Assembly: GCA_039980135.1 (NCBI GenBank)
Contig: JBDXCV010000003.1
Location: forward strand, 1 to 64,000
Length of the DNA stretch: 64,000 bases
Source: Alphaproteobacteria bacterium
GTDB taxonomy: Bacteria; Pseudomonadota; Alphaproteobacteria; UBA6615
Direction: 5' to 3'
Shown: positions 19,067 to 29,027 of the stretch, piece after piece
How the letters are laid out: each line of letters opens with the position of its first letter
How positions within the stretch are numbered: position 1 is the stretch's first letter
Notes under the pieces: generated by a model
What the model was told of the DNA's origin: nothing
The model's input: the letters and a program-made list of their open reading frames with translations, nothing else
Database searches by the model: none
Program-made: the position numbers and the translations under genes

Positions 19067-21079
19067 TCAGGCGGCGTGTTTCGCCGCCGGGCTTTCGGCC
19101 TCGGCGCCTAGTTTGCCGACCGCGTCGCCCAACGCAAGCACTTCCTGATCCTTCGAGCCGAGTCGCCGCACGGCAACCGTACCTTCCTCGGCCTCGCGGC
19201 GGCCCACCACCAGGATCGCCGGGACATGCGCGTGGCTGTGCTCGCGCACCTTGTAGTTGATCTTTTCGTTCCGCAGATCGGCCTCGACTCGCAGGCCCGC
19301 CGTCCGGCACGCGGCCGCAACCTCTTCGGCATAATCATTGGCATCGCTGGTGATCGTCGCCACGACAATTTGGGTCGGCGCCAGCCAGAGCGGGAACCGG
19401 CCCGCATGGTTTTCAATCAGGATTCCGAGGAACCGTTCGAAGGATCCGAGGATCGCGCGATGCAACATGACCGGCCGCGCCTTCTCGCCACTCTCGTCGA
19501 TGTAGCTGGCATCGAGGCGCTCGGGCAGCACGAAATCCACCTGCAGGGTGCCGCACTGCCAGTCCCGGCCGATGGCATCGCGCAAGACAAACTCGAGCTT
19601 CGGCCCGTAGAAGGCGCCCTCGCCCGGGTTGAGCGTGAAATCGAGCCCGGCGGCCTTGGTCGCTTCCATCAGCGCCTGTTCCGCGCGGTCCCAGGTTGCG
19701 TCATCGCCGGCGCGCACCTCGGGTCGGTCGGAGAACTTCACCGCCACCTCTTCGAAACCGAAGTCCCGATAGACCGACAACAGCAGTTCGCAGAAGGACT
19801 TCGTCTCCTCAACGATCTGATCCTCAGTGCAGAAGATATGCGCATCGTCCTGCGTAAACGCGCGCACTCGCATGATGCCGTGCAGCGCGCCCGACGGCTC
19901 ATAGCGATGACAGGAGCCGAACTCGGCCATGCGCAGCGGCAAGTCTCGATAACTCTTCATGCCGGAGTTGCTGAAGATCTGCACATGACAAGGACAGTTC
20001 ATCGGCTTCAGCGCCAGCATCCTGTTCGTCGCCGTCGAGGGCGCGTCGTGATCATGATCATGGCCGTGCGCGGCGGGATCGCTTTCGTCCACTTCCGCGA
20101 CAAACATGTGCTCGCGGAATTTTTCCCAGTGGCCCGAGCGCTCCCACAGCGCGCGATCGACGAGCTGGGGCGTCTTCACTTCCGTGTAGCCGGCCCCGTC
20201 GAGCCGGGTGCGCATATATTCCTCGCACGCCCGGTAGAGCGTCCAGCCCTTGGGGTGCCAGAACACCGAGCCGACGGCGGCTTCCTGCATGTGGAACAGG
20301 TCCATCTCGCGGCCGATCCGGCGGTGATCGCGCTTCTCGGCCTCCTCGATCATCGTCAGATGGGCCTTGAGCTCTTTCTCGTTCCGCCAGGCCGTGCCGT
20401 AGATACGCTGGAGCTGATCGTTCGCCGCATCGCCACGCCAGTAGGCGCCGGCGAGTTTCATCAGCTTGAAGGCTTTGGGCAGCTTGCCCGTCGATGGCAG
20501 ATGCGGGCCGCGACAAAGATCGACCCAATCACCCTGGCGGTACATCGTGATGTCTTCGCCGTCGGGCAGTTCGCCGACCCATTCGGCCTTGAACGTCTCG
20601 CCGTTCTTTTCGAAGTAGGCGCGAACCTCATCGCGCGACCAGACCTCGCGGATGATCTCCTCGTCGCGCGACACGATCTCTTCCATCTTCTTCTCGATGG
20701 CCGCGAAGTCATCCGACGAGAAGGCCTCGGCCCGGTGGAAGTCATAATAGAAGCCGTCTTCCGTCGACGGGCCGAAGGTGATCTGCGTGCCCGGGAACAA
20801 TTCCTGGACCGCCTCGGCCAGCACATGGGCCGCGTCGTGGCGGATCAGCTCGAGTGCGTCCTCGTCCTTGATCGTGATGATCGAAACTTCGGCATCGGCC
20901 TCGATGGGCCGGGCGAGGTCGCGGATCTCGCCATCGACCCGGACGGCGAGCGCCGCCTTGGCCAGGCCGGGGCCGATGTCGGCCGCCAACGCAGCTCCGG
21001 TCACCGTGCCGTCAAAGACGCGCGTGCTGCCATCGGGCAGTGTGATCGTGACCTGGTTCGCGGATGCTGGGTCTGCCAT
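19067..21079 (-). CDS. thrS: Threonyl-tRNA synthetase
   Basis: This 670-residue enzyme starts [20 protein letters not shown]. Domains in order are TGS, the N2 editing domain with the [12 protein letters not shown] zinc-like motif, the class II catalytic core and the C-terminal anticodon-binding domain ([10 protein letters not shown] onward). The core has zinc-ligand motif MNCPCH and motif 3 near [18 protein letters not shown] prefer ATG 21079; a TTG 15 codons upstream adds residues not typical of the family. A GHDHDHDA His-Asp-rich insertion lies before [10 protein letters not shown]. thrS-infC linkage is common in bacteria. Confidence 0.97.
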   Translation of the reverse strand: MADPASANQVTITLPDGSTRVFDGTVTGAALAADIGPGLAKAALAVRVDGEIRDLARPIEADAEVSIITIKDEDALELIRHDAAHVLAEAVQELFPGTQITFGPSTEDGFYYDFHRAEAFSSDDFAAIEKKMEEIVSRDEEIIREVWSRDEVRAYFEKNGETFKAEWVGELPDGEDITMYRQGDWVDLCRGPHLPSTGKLPKAFKLMKLAGAYWRGDAANDQLQRIYGTAWRNEKELKAHLTMIEEAEKRDHRRIGREMDLFHMQEAAVGSVFWHPKGWTLYRACEEYMRTRLDGAGYTEVKTPQLVDRALWERSGHWEKFREHMFVAEVDESDPAAHGHDHDHDAPSTATNRMLALKPMNCPCHVQIFSNSGMKSYRDLPLRMAEFGSCHRYEPSGALHGIMRVRAFTQDDAHIFCTEDQIVEETKSFCELLLSVYRDFGFEEVAVKFSDRPEVRAGDDATWDRAEQALMEATKAAGLDFTLNPGEGAFYGPKLEFVLRDAIGRDWQCGTLQVDFVLPERLDASYIDESGEKARPVMLHRAILGSFERFLGILIENHAGRFPLWLAPTQIVVATITSDANDYAEEVAAACRTAGLRVEADLRNEKINYKVREHSHAHVPAILVVGRREAEEGTVAVRRLGSKDQEVLALGDAVGKLGAEAESPAAKHAA

Positions 21080-21145
21080 ATCGGTTCCGTTGTCTCTCGA
21101 ATATCCAAACGCCCGGTTAACCAAAACCGGGCGCGTGTGCGGGAT

Positions 21146-22075
21146 TTAGTCCAGTCGGAGCGCGGCATCAACCTCATCGACGGAAAGATCCGCCAGAAGA
21201 TCGCTGCGCAGAATGGTCACATCGTCGCCTTTCTGTGCGCACAACGCCGGGTCGGAAGCAAAGGAATAGAGCGCGACTGACGGGCAACCGGCCGTCGCGA
21301 TAACATGCATCGGCCCCGTGTCGTTGCCGACCGCGCCTTTCGCGCCTCGCGCCAGCACGACGATTTCGGCGAAGCTCGTGTCGGACGTCAGGTCGATTGT
21401 CCCGGGGCAGAAGGACGCGATGGTGCCGGTCGCATGGGCATCGGCACCCGCGCCGATCAGCACCGGCGTCACGCCGCGCGCGACGAGCCGCCGCGCCAGT
21501 TCGGTGAACGAACCCACCGGCCAGCGCTTCTCGGGGCGATGGGCCGACCCGCCGGGCACGAGCAGAACATAAGGTCCCGTGATGCCGAACCGCGCCGTAT
21601 CCGCCCGCACCCAGTCAAGCGAGGGTGCCGGGACATGCGCGATTCCCGCGACGGCGAGTTGATCGATTTGCCGGTCGATCGTGTGCATCTCGTCGCGGTC
21701 GGGATTCTTGTGCCGCAGTGCCGCGCCGCGCGCGATACCCGACCATTCGGGCCGCGGCCCCGGCAACATGAGCTGATAGTAGAGGCTAGATCGATCGGAC
21801 GTCTGGAGATCATAGACACGATCGAACATGCCGTATCGCAAGCGGAACCGCAGTCGATACCAGCCCCAGAAGTTTTTCCAGCCCGGTCGGTCATCGACCC
21901 AGACCTCGTCGAACCAACCGGAGGCGCCGAGAAAATTGCTGAAGGCCGGTGATGTCAGAAGGGTGATATGCGCGTCGGGGTGATGGGCGCGGATCGCGGC
22001 AAACGGGCCCGTCGCCTGAACAACATCGCCCAGCGCCCCCAGCTTGATCACCAGGATACGGGCAAGATTCTTCAT
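21146..22075 (-). CDS. Glycosyltransferase family 9 (ADP-heptose:LPS heptosyltransferase-like)
   Basis: This 309-residue GT-B fold enzyme has VIKLGALGDVVQATG at the N-terminus and a C-terminal donor-binding region with VLLVPGGSAHRPEKRWP and GNDTGPMHVIATAGCPSVALYS, both characteristic of GT9. The likely reaction is addition of a heptose or similar sugar to the lipopolysaccharide core at the cytoplasmic face. Its start codon overlaps the stop of the upstream glycosyltransferase by 4 bp (ATGA), so the two are translationally coupled. Confidence 0.9.
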   Translation of the reverse strand: MKNLARILVIKLGALGDVVQATGPFAAIRAHHPDAHITLLTSPAFSNFLGASGWFDEVWVDDRPGWKNFWGWYRLRFRLRYGMFDRVYDLQTSDRSSLYYQLMLPGPRPEWSGIARGAALRHKNPDRDEMHTIDRQIDQLAVAGIAHVPAPSLDWVRADTARFGITGPYVLLVPGGSAHRPEKRWPVGSFTELARRLVARGVTPVLIGAGADAHATGTIASFCPGTIDLTSDTSFAEIVVLARGAKGAVGNDTGPMHVIATAGCPSVALYSFASDPALCAQKGDDVTILRSDLLADLSVDEVDAALRLD

Positions 22076-23328
22076 GCCCGCGCCTCATGGAGCGCGGCGT
22101 AAACCCGCAACGTGTCGGCGCACATGCCGGCCTTGGAAAAATTCTCACGCACATGCACGGCAGCACGCACGGCGAGCGCCTCGCGTCTCGCGGCATCGAG
22201 AGTCAGCGCGGATTCGAGCGCGTCCGAGAAGGTCTCGGGGTCACCCGGCGTGAACAACCAGCCGGTCTCACCGGCGAGCACCTGTTCGGTCGCCCCGCCA
22301 TGATCGGCCACCACCACCGGCCGGCCCATGGCCTGGGCCTCGGCGATCACCCGGCCGAACGCTTCGGGGTCGGTCGAGGCCGACACCACCACGTCGGACA
22401 GCATGTAGGCGGCAGGCATGTCTTCACAATGACCGACGATTTGCACGTTGCCCCCGAGGCTCTTTTCGGAAATCTTCTCCTCAAGCTCACGCCGATAGGC
22501 CTCGCGCCCCTGATCGGACCCGACCAACAGGCCGGTAATGCGAAATCCCTCCGAGCCCCGCCGCGCCTTGAGCCGCGCCAGCGCCTCGATGAACAGGAGC
22601 TGGCCTTTCCAACGGGTCAACCGCCCCGGCAGCGTGATGACGGCATTCTCATCGTCAAGCCGCCAGCGGGTGGAGACATCGATCATCCGGTTGGGGTTGA
22701 ACCCCTCGGCATCGAAGCGCGCTGTATCGATGCCGCGCGGGATCGTGCGGATCCGCGCGTCGGGGACCGCATAGTTGTCCTTGATATGGGCCGTGATGAA
22801 TTGCGAATTGGCGATCACGATATCGCCGTCGGCCATCACGGCGTTGTACCGCTTCTTCAGGGCGCCGAACGTCCCGCTGCCGAAATTATAGGTGCCGTGG
22901 AATGTGGTGACGAAAGGCAGCCCCGCCTCCCGGGCCGCTGCGCGGGCGCTCCATGCGGGTGCGCGGGAACGGGCATGCACCAGCTCCACATGTTCACGCT
23001 CGATGAGTTCGGCCAGCCGCGCGATGTTGCGGCGGATGATCAGGGGGTTCTTGGACGCGAGCGGCAGCTCGACATGGCGTACGCCACGGCGTTCGAGCTC
23101 CGCAACCTGTCTGCCCCCCGAAGAGGCGACGATCGCCGTCTTACCCGCCAGGACCAGCGCTTCGGCCACATCGATCGCGCTTCGCTCGACTCCGCCGCCG
23201 CCGACATCGAGCGACGGCAACACCTGCAACACCACCGGCAGTCGCGCCGCCGTCTCACGCGCTATGGCTTCGCTGGCCGCACTCGCCGCAGCATCCGCCA
23301 GGGTGTTAGAATCGGGACCGTCGTTCAT
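22072..23328 (-). CDS. Glycosyltransferase family 4 (GT-B)
   Basis: This 418-residue protein has an acceptor domain with LPSLDVGGGGVERSAID and HARSRAPAWSARAAA. The donor domain has RLTRWKGQLLFIEAL, VSASTDPEAFGRVIAEAQAM (the E-x7-E-like motif) and GRPVVVADHGGATEQV. It is probably a lipopolysaccharide or exopolysaccharide glycosyltransferase paired with the GT9 gene. Its start lies only 20 bp from the divergent alpha/beta hydrolase start at 23349, so either promoters overlap the coding ends or one start is further inside. Confidence 0.9.
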   Translation of the reverse strand: MNDGPDSNTLADAAASAASEAIARETAARLPVVLQVLPSLDVGGGGVERSAIDVAEALVLAGKTAIVASSGGRQVAELERRGVRHVELPLASKNPLIIRRNIARLAELIEREHVELVHARSRAPAWSARAAAREAGLPFVTTFHGTYNFGSGTFGALKKRYNAVMADGDIVIANSQFITAHIKDNYAVPDARIRTIPRGIDTARFDAEGFNPNRMIDVSTRWRLDDENAVITLPGRLTRWKGQLLFIEALARLKARRGSEGFRITGLLVGSDQGREAYRRELEEKISEKSLGGNVQIVGHCEDMPAAYMLSDVVVSASTDPEAFGRVIAEAQAMGRPVVVADHGGATEQVLAGETGWLFTPGDPETFSDALESALTLDAARREALAVRAAVHVRENFSKAGMCADTLRVYAALHEARA

Positions 23329-23348
23329 TCCGCTAAGTTCTTGTCCTG

Positions 23349-24212
23349 ATGGTTTCCGCCGACATCCACACTGTCAACGCCGCAGACGGTACCGCCCTCG
23401 CATATTGCGCGACGCCGGTGCAAGCGCCGGTCGCCGACACGCCGATTACGCAGGCACCCGGCCCCAGGCCCGGTGTCGTGTTCCTGGGTGGTTTTATGTC
23501 CGATATGACCGGCCAGAAGGCAACTGTTTTGGAGGCATGGGCACGCGCAAGCGGCCACGCGTTCCTGCGGCTGGATTATTCCGGCCATGGCGCGTCGGGC
23601 GGTGCGTTCCGTGACGGGACCATCGGGCGCTGGCGCGACGACGCGCTCGCCGTGATCCGTCATGCGGGCCATACAGTGCCGGGGTTGGGCGGGGACCTGG
23701 TGCTGGTCGGTTCATCCATGGGCGGCTGGATCGCAACCCTCGTGGCGAAGGCGCTCATCGAGCAAACCGACGCGCAAAACGTCGCGGGACTCGTAACGGT
23801 CGCCGCGGCGGCGGACTTCACCGAGGATCTGCTGCCCGCGCGGCTGGGGCCCGAGGCGCTGGCGCAGATCGCCGCGACCGGCTCCTTCGAGGCACCTTCG
23901 GAGTATGCCGAAGACCCCTATGTGATTACCGGGGCATTGCTCGACGAGGGCCGCAACCATCTGGTTCTGAAAGCACCGCTGGCGCTGGACATCCCCGTGC
24001 GGCTGATCCACGGAACCGCCGACCCGGACGTGCCCTGGACGCAATCGCAGAATCTCATGGATGCGCTGACGTCGGACGATGTCGAACTCATCCTGATCAA
24101 GGACGGCGACCACCGCCTGTCGGAGCCCCGCGACCTGGCGCGAATGATCGGTGTGGTCGAACGCCTGTGTGATCAGCTGTCCGACAACAGCGCCGCCAGC
24201 CCCGTCCGATAA
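23349..24212 (+). CDS. Alpha/beta hydrolase
   Basis: This 287-residue protein has VVFLGGFMSDMTGQKA (oxyanion side), LDYSGHGASGG, nucleophile motif GSSMGG, LIHGTADPDVPW as the acid region and IKDGDHRLSEP supplying the His. This resembles bacterial relatives of mammalian ABHD10/RBBP9-type serine hydrolases. No strong ribosome binding site is seen at ATG 23349. Its 3' end overlaps the convergent NAD-dependent epimerase gene by 40 bp, a tail-to-tail overlap in different frames. Confidence 0.85.
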   Translation: MVSADIHTVNAADGTALAYCATPVQAPVADTPITQAPGPRPGVVFLGGFMSDMTGQKATVLEAWARASGHAFLRLDYSGHGASGGAFRDGTIGRWRDDALAVIRHAGHTVPGLGGDLVLVGSSMGGWIATLVAKALIEQTDAQNVAGLVTVAAAADFTEDLLPARLGPEALAQIAATGSFEAPSEYAEDPYVITGALLDEGRNHLVLKAPLALDIPVRLIHGTADPDVPWTQSQNLMDALTSDDVELILIKDGDHRLSEPRDLARMIGVVERLCDQLSDNSAASPVR

Positions 24213-25048
24213 TCGGGATAGGCCAGTTCCACGCCGAGCTCTTCCTTGATCCGTCGGTTCGAGACGCGTTTGGATTCCGCATAGAAACTACGGCCCATTA
24301 CGGACATCTCGGCGTCTTCGAACGGTATCTCCGGCGGCGGATCGATCCCCAGAAGCGCGCACGCATGGGTCACCACGTCCTGGGGCGGTGCCGGATCGTC
24401 GTCGCAAACATTATAGGCCGCGCCCGGATCGGGTCGCGTGATCGAGGCCGCCAAAACCGTCGCGATATCCGCCACGTGGATGCGGCTGAACACCTGACCT
24501 TCCCTGACCACGCGACGCGCCATGCCCTTGCGCACCGTCTCCAACGCGTTGCGCCCGGGACCGTAGATTCCCGCGAGACGAAACAGATGGATCGGCAAGC
24601 CATACTCGCGCCAAAGCCGGCACCAGCCGGCCTCGGCCGCGACCCGACGCAGGCCGCGTTCGGTCGCCGGTGCGAGTTCGGATGTCTCGTCCACCCAGCC
24701 GCCCGCACGGTCGCCATAAACTCCGGTGGTGGAGAGGTAGCCGGCCCAGGCGATGTCGCCCGCCCGCGCCGCAATATCGCCACCATGCAGGCCCAGAACA
24801 GGGTCGCCGTCCGCACCGGGCGGTACCGATAAAAGGAGGTGGCTGACACCCTCGAACGCAGCATCCACATCCGCGATCGGCGCCGTCCCGTCGAAAAGAT
24901 GCGCATCGATGCCGTCTGCCCGCAACGCCGCAACCTTCTCGCCATCACGCACCGTGGCACGCACCTGCCAACCCGCCGGCCGGAGCCGGTCCACCAGGAC
25001 CCGGGCGCTAAAGCCCAGGCCGAACACCAGTAGAGTTGGAGACGTCAT
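24173..25048 (-). CDS. NAD(P)-binding epimerase/SDR-like protein (YeeZ type)
   Basis: This 291-residue extended-SDR-like protein starts MTSPTLLVFGLGFSARVL, with a GxGxxA nucleotide-binding loop. YLSTTGVYGDRAGGWVDE and an IYGPGRNALE stretch follow the pattern of YeeZ and similar putative nucleoside-diphosphate-sugar epimerases. I trimmed 55 upstream in-frame codons that overlap the TPR gene's leader and have no family match. It overlaps the hydrolase at its 3' end. Substrate unknown. Confidence 0.85.
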   Translation of the reverse strand: MTSPTLLVFGLGFSARVLVDRLRPAGWQVRATVRDGEKVAALRADGIDAHLFDGTAPIADVDAAFEGVSHLLLSVPPGADGDPVLGLHGGDIAARAGDIAWAGYLSTTGVYGDRAGGWVDETSELAPATERGLRRVAAEAGWCRLWREYGLPIHLFRLAGIYGPGRNALETVRKGMARRVVREGQVFSRIHVADIATVLAASITRPDPGAAYNVCDDDPAPPQDVVTHACALLGIDPPPEIPFEDAEMSVMGRSFYAESKRVSNRRIKEELGVELAYPDYRTGLAALLSDS

Positions 25049-25145
25049 GACTGCCTTTTGATCGCTCTTGTCCGCCATCCTGTCAGGAGCATTTTGCGCG
25101 GATCGCCTGGCACTGCTAGACCAGAATGACAGAATAGGAGCCCGC

Positions 25146-25961
25146 GTGTTGCGCCGTCTATCACCACCCGCCCCCAGGTCCAGCCTGCTTGTCGCCCTGT
25201 CGCTGGCCGTCATGCTTGTGGCCGCGTCGTTATTTGTGGCACCCCGCGATGCGCAGGCGCAGGATCGCTACGCGGACATGCCGCCCGGGCAAGCCTACCA
25301 GACCTGCCTCGCGACCGCCCGGAGCGACCCTGAAACGGGATTCGAGGCCGCCATTACCTGGCGCGACGAGGGCGGCGGCGCGCCGTCGCGCCATTGCGTG
25401 GCGCTGGCACTGTTCGGGCTGGGCCAGTTCACCGAGGCCGCCACGCGCCTCGAAGCGCTCGCCGCCGACATGCCAACAGCCACCACCCGTGAGCAATCCG
25501 CGGTCCTCGGGCAGGCCGGCAGTGTCTGGCTCCACGCCGGCGATCTGAGCCGCGCGCATACGGTGCTTACCCAGGCCCTTGAATTCGACTCGACAGACCC
25601 CGAAATCTGGATCGATCGCGGCGATGCGCTGGCGCGCGGCGGGGAATATTGGGACGCGGTGGATGATTTTTCGGCCGCGCTCGACCGGGACCATCGCCGA
25701 CTCGACGCACTGATCTTTCGTGCTGCCGCCTATCGACTCCTCAACGTCCCCGACCTGGCGCGTGACGACATCGCCCGCGCACTCGTGGTCGACCCCGACA
25801 ACCCCGACGCATTGATGGAACTCGGTGCGGTCCAGGCCGGCGTCGGGGAGTTCGACGCCGCGCGCGAATCCTGGCTGCGGGTGCTGGCCATCGCGCCGGC
25901 CTCGCGCGCAGCCGGCGCCGCGCGCGAAGCGTTGCAACAAATGGACGCGAAGGCAGAATAA
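25146..25961 (+). CDS. Exported TPR-repeat protein
   Basis: This 271-residue protein starts at GTG 25146 with AGGAG 6 bp upstream. The N-terminal signal peptide has a hydrophobic stretch at about 13-32 ending ...AQAQ. The rest is helical tetratricopeptide repeats, for example PEIWIDRGDALARGGEYWDA and PDALMELGAVQAGVGEFDAA. TPRs mediate protein contacts, so this is probably a periplasmic or outer-membrane-associated scaffold. It is similar to small TPR proteins near envelope genes in other alphaproteobacteria. Confidence 0.85.
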   Translation: MLRRLSPPAPRSSLLVALSLAVMLVAASLFVAPRDAQAQDRYADMPPGQAYQTCLATARSDPETGFEAAITWRDEGGGAPSRHCVALALFGLGQFTEAATRLEALAADMPTATTREQSAVLGQAGSVWLHAGDLSRAHTVLTQALEFDSTDPEIWIDRGDALARGGEYWDAVDDFSAALDRDHRRLDALIFRAAAYRLLNVPDLARDDIARALVVDPDNPDALMELGAVQAGVGEFDAARESWLRVLAIAPASRAAGAAREALQQMDAKAE

Positions 25962-25988
25962 AGGATTTCCGTCCGGGCCGGTCCGGCC

Positions 25989-26672
25989 CTAGAAATCCGG
26001 GTCCGCGTAATGTTTGGGCGGCGGGATGCCGGGAATATGGTCGGCGAGTATCGGCCGCATGCTGGGGCGTGATTTGACCCGCGCGTACCAGCTCTTCGCC
26101 TCGGGGAAATCTTCCCATGGCACGTCACCGACATAATCGACACAGGATATCTGCGCGGCCGCGGCAATATCGGCGAGCGAAAAATCCGGGCCGGCCAGCC
26201 AGTCCCGCCGTTCGATGAGATATTCCACATAGGCCAGATGCGTCCCGATATTCACGTGGCCGGCGCGGATCGCGGCGGATGACGGCGCCCCCAGTCCCAG
26301 GAAACGCTTGTTGATCTTCTCATCCACCAGATTGACCGTCACTTCGCGCTGGAATTTCTGATCGAACCAGGCCGCCAGGCGGCGGGCCTCGGCGCGCGCC
26401 TCGGGTTCGGCCCCCAACAAGCCGGGCTCGGCACAGATTTCCTCGATATATTCACAGATGATGGCGGAGTCCGAGAGCACAATCGGCGGCCCGTCTTCAC
26501 TGTTCGCCTCGATCATGACCGGCACCTCGCCCGCCGGGTTCAGGGCGAGAAACTCTTCGCGGCGCTCCCATACCTTTTCGATCTCGAGTTCGAAAGGCAG
26601 TTTCTTTTCCGCCAACGCAATTCGAACCTTGCGTGCAAAGGGGCAAAGCCAGAGGTGATAGACGGTCCGCAT
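25989..26672 (-). CDS. Glutathione S-transferase family protein
   Basis: This 227-residue cytosolic protein has a thioredoxin-like N-terminal domain (MRTVYHLWLCPFARKVRIAL, NPAGEVPVMIE, LSDSAIICEYIEE) and an all-helical C-terminal domain (DFSLADIAAAAQI). The CPFARK near the first helix is typical of the omega/beta-like GST lineages with a Cys in the active site. Substrate unknown. It is divergent from the PEP-hydrolase-family gene. Confidence 0.88.
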   Translation of the reverse strand: MRTVYHLWLCPFARKVRIALAEKKLPFELEIEKVWERREEFLALNPAGEVPVMIEANSEDGPPIVLSDSAIICEYIEEICAEPGLLGAEPEARAEARRLAAWFDQKFQREVTVNLVDEKINKRFLGLGAPSSAAIRAGHVNIGTHLAYVEYLIERRDWLAGPDFSLADIAAAAQISCVDYVGDVPWEDFPEAKSWYARVKSRPSMRPILADHIPGIPPPKHYADPDF

Positions 26673-26794
26673 CGCGCGCGCAGCCTAGACGACGCGCGCG
26701 ATTCAAGGGAAGCGGAGACGGCTCATTCGGGCAGAGAAAAGCGCAACGAATGCCGTTATGCTGCGCGCTTGATCTTGCCTGGAGGAATGAACAC

Positions 26795-27634
26795 ATGGCG
26801 TCCCAACTGACCCACGAAGCAATCATGCAACGCCTGCACGCCGAACGCGATGCGGGACGCACCATTTATGACGCCCTGTGCGGGTCCGGAATCACGGCAA
26901 AGATGGCCGCGCGCGGCGGTGCCGACATGATCACCACCCACATCCTCGCCTATTTCCGCATGCAGGGGCACAGCTCGATGGCCGGCTATCTGCCGATCGG
27001 CGACGCGAACGCGATTACCCTGGAACTCGGCGAACGTTCGTTGCTCAATGTCATCGACGATTGCCCGGTCATCGCCGGTATCCTTTGCGTCGATCCGACC
27101 CGCGACATGAACCGCTTCGTCGACCAGCTCGCCGCCGCGGGCTATCACGGCGTGATGAACTGCCCGACCGTCGCGCTCATTGACGGGAAGTTCCGTTCGG
27201 ACCTGGAAGAGACGGGCACCGGCTATGCCCGCGAGATCGAGGTGCTCGGCTATGCCAGCAATCAGGGTCTGTTTACGAAAGCCTTTTGCACCACGCCGGA
27301 CGAATGCCTGTCGATGGCCGAAGCGGGCGTCGACAACATCATCGTCCATTTCGGCAATTCCTCGGGCGGTACCATCGGCTCTGAAACGGTCATGAACTAT
27401 GACGACATGGCACAGCGCGTGGCCATCTGTACCGACGCGCTCGCCGCCAAATATGCCGACCGGATCATCACCTGCCATGGCGGGTCGATCGAGACGCCGG
27501 AGCATTTCGCGGAGTTCATCAAACTGGCGCCGCAGCTTCACGGCTATGTCGGCGGTTCGTCGGCCGAGCGGTTCCCGATTGAGGATTCGGTGCCCGCGGT
27601 CACGCGCGGCTTCAAGGCGGTGAAGACCCGGTAA
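26795..27634 (+). CDS. Phosphoenolpyruvate-hydrolase-family TIM-barrel protein
   Basis: This 279-residue protein has GGAGGA 8 bp before ATG 26795. Conserved features are AGRTIYDALCGSGITAKMA, GADMITTHILAYFRMQGHSS, AGILCVDPTRDM, GVMNCPTVALIDGKFR and a final CHGGSIETP. This matches the TIM-barrel family called PEP hydrolase (PF09370-like), whose biochemical role is poorly settled. It is possibly related to carbon-phosphorus or PEP metabolism. No operon partner is visible. Confidence 0.8.
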   Translation: MASQLTHEAIMQRLHAERDAGRTIYDALCGSGITAKMAARGGADMITTHILAYFRMQGHSSMAGYLPIGDANAITLELGERSLLNVIDDCPVIAGILCVDPTRDMNRFVDQLAAAGYHGVMNCPTVALIDGKFRSDLEETGTGYAREIEVLGYASNQGLFTKAFCTTPDECLSMAEAGVDNIIVHFGNSSGGTIGSETVMNYDDMAQRVAICTDALAAKYADRIITCHGGSIETPEHFAEFIKLAPQLHGYVGGSSAERFPIEDSVPAVTRGFKAVKTR

Positions 27635-27658
27635 CGGCGCGGCACCGGCTCGCGGCGC

Positions 27659-27814
27659 TCAGCTGCGTTTGCCGCCAAACCCCCAACCCAGCACCTTGAA
27701 GACGAACGCCAGAACCACCCAAATCGCGCACAAGGGTGCCGCGACGATGCCGACCGGCGGCGCCACGAAGATCAGAATGATCGAGACCAGCAGGGCGACG
27801 ATGGCAACACCCAT
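27659..27814 (-). CDS. 51-residue hydrophobic membrane peptide
   Basis: The ATG at 27814 begins a frame of 51 codons: a long hydrophobic helix-turn-helix (MGVAIVALLVSIILIFVAPP then GIVAAPLCAIWVVLAFVFKV) and a basic end, GGKRS. The start lies 4 bp after the stop of the preceding hydrolase gene, so coupling is likely. The composition is that of a real membrane peptide resembling small YqaE-like or hypothetical proteins, but I do not recognise a family. Confidence 0.6.
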   Translation of the reverse strand: MGVAIVALLVSIILIFVAPPVGIVAAPLCAIWVVLAFVFKVLGWGFGGKRS

Positions 27815-27817
27815 GGC

Positions 27818-28822
27818 CTAGGCCCGCCCGTGGCCGCCCGGGCCGCCCTGGCCCTGCCCGAGCGCGCGACCGAGGAACGTCGCCGCGTCATTGACCAGAC
27901 GCTTCGCCTCGTCGACGACCCCCGAATAGCCGAAAAAGGCATGCAGCATGCCGGGATAGACCTCGAGCACGAAGAAATGCTTGGCGGCCTTCAGCGTCGC
28001 GGCAAAGGTCAGGGAATCGTCGCGGATCGGGTCGAGTTCCGCCGCCGCAATGAAGATCGGCGGCAGGCCCGTCGGATCGACCCTGGCAGCAAACGCACGC
28101 GGGTCGGATTGGTCGGCCGCATCGGGCACATACCCGTCATAGACCATCTGTGTGTATTCGGTGGTGAGCATGAAGTCGCCGCCGCCGAGTTCCTTCATGG
28201 AATCCGATTCCAGATTGTAATCGAGGACGCCGTAAAAGGACGAGATGGCCTTCAGGAGATCGCCTCGGCCCTTGTCGCGCAGCGTGATCGCCACGCCGAG
28301 CGCGATACTCGCGCCGGCGGACGCCCCGCCGATCGCGATCCGGCCCGTGTCGAGACCCCAGTCGCCGCCGTTCTCGGCCAGCCACTCGACCACCGCGACA
28401 ATCTCGTCCACCGGGTCGGGGAATGTGTGTTCCGGCACGTGCACATAGTCGGCACTGACCACCGCCCCGCCCCACGCCGCCGCGATCTCGCGCATCTGGC
28501 GATCGTTGGAAAGCGGGCTGCCGATCCGGAAACCGCCGCCGTGGAGATAGACAAACACGGGCAAAGCACCGTCCGCGGACGGCCGATAGAACTGCACCGG
28601 AACGTCGCGGAACGGGCCGGGAACCGTCCGCGCCTCGTTGAGCGCCATCTCCGGGCCACCCTCGTTCCAGACCACACGCGCCGCCTCGGCATGCGCACGC
28701 ACCGCTTCAATGCCTTCGCCTGGGTCACCGAGCTCGGCGACGATTTCGGCGTTGCGCTTGAGCGCGGCGGCCTGCTGCGTATGGATGCGGTCAGTCGGCT
28801 TGACCATGTTGTCGTTCGGCAT
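27818..28822 (-). CDS. HSL-type alpha/beta hydrolase (esterase/lipase)
   Basis: This 334-residue protein has the hormone-sensitive-lipase signature HGGGFRIGS (oxyanion hole), the elbow GGASAGAS (nucleophile Ser), an Asp region ELDPIRDDS and a His region YPGMLHAFFGY. A cap-like N-terminus precedes these. I trimmed 36 upstream codons: ATG 28822 has a GGGGGC ribosome binding site, and the family alignment begins there. A Gly-rich tail (GQGQGGPGGHGRA) ends the protein. Substrate unknown. Confidence 0.88.
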   Translation of the reverse strand: MPNDNMVKPTDRIHTQQAAALKRNAEIVAELGDPGEGIEAVRAHAEAARVVWNEGGPEMALNEARTVPGPFRDVPVQFYRPSADGALPVFVYLHGGGFRIGSPLSNDRQMREIAAAWGGAVVSADYVHVPEHTFPDPVDEIVAVVEWLAENGGDWGLDTGRIAIGGASAGASIALGVAITLRDKGRGDLLKAISSFYGVLDYNLESDSMKELGGGDFMLTTEYTQMVYDGYVPDAADQSDPRAFAARVDPTGLPPIFIAAAELDPIRDDSLTFAATLKAAKHFFVLEVYPGMLHAFFGYSGVVDEAKRLVNDAATFLGRALGQGQGGPGGHGRA

Positions 28823-29027
28823 GCTGCCCCCTTGTTCATAAATCCGGCGGGTCAAATATCTGCCGGACACTAGCATCTCGAACCGCCGGGGCAATATGCC
28901 CCGATCAGATGTTTCAGATGCCGAATGCAAGCCATCGAAAACGGTATCCAGGCATGACCAATCTCATATCCCGGCGCGTGGCCGGGTGGTATAAGGCGAG
29001 TCTCTCCCAGTGTCGGAACCAGGCGTC

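Noticed and set aside
19226-21280. 684-codon plus-strand frame opposite thrS
   Set aside because: Shadow frame of a conserved synthetase. Long antisense frames are common in high-GC genomes.
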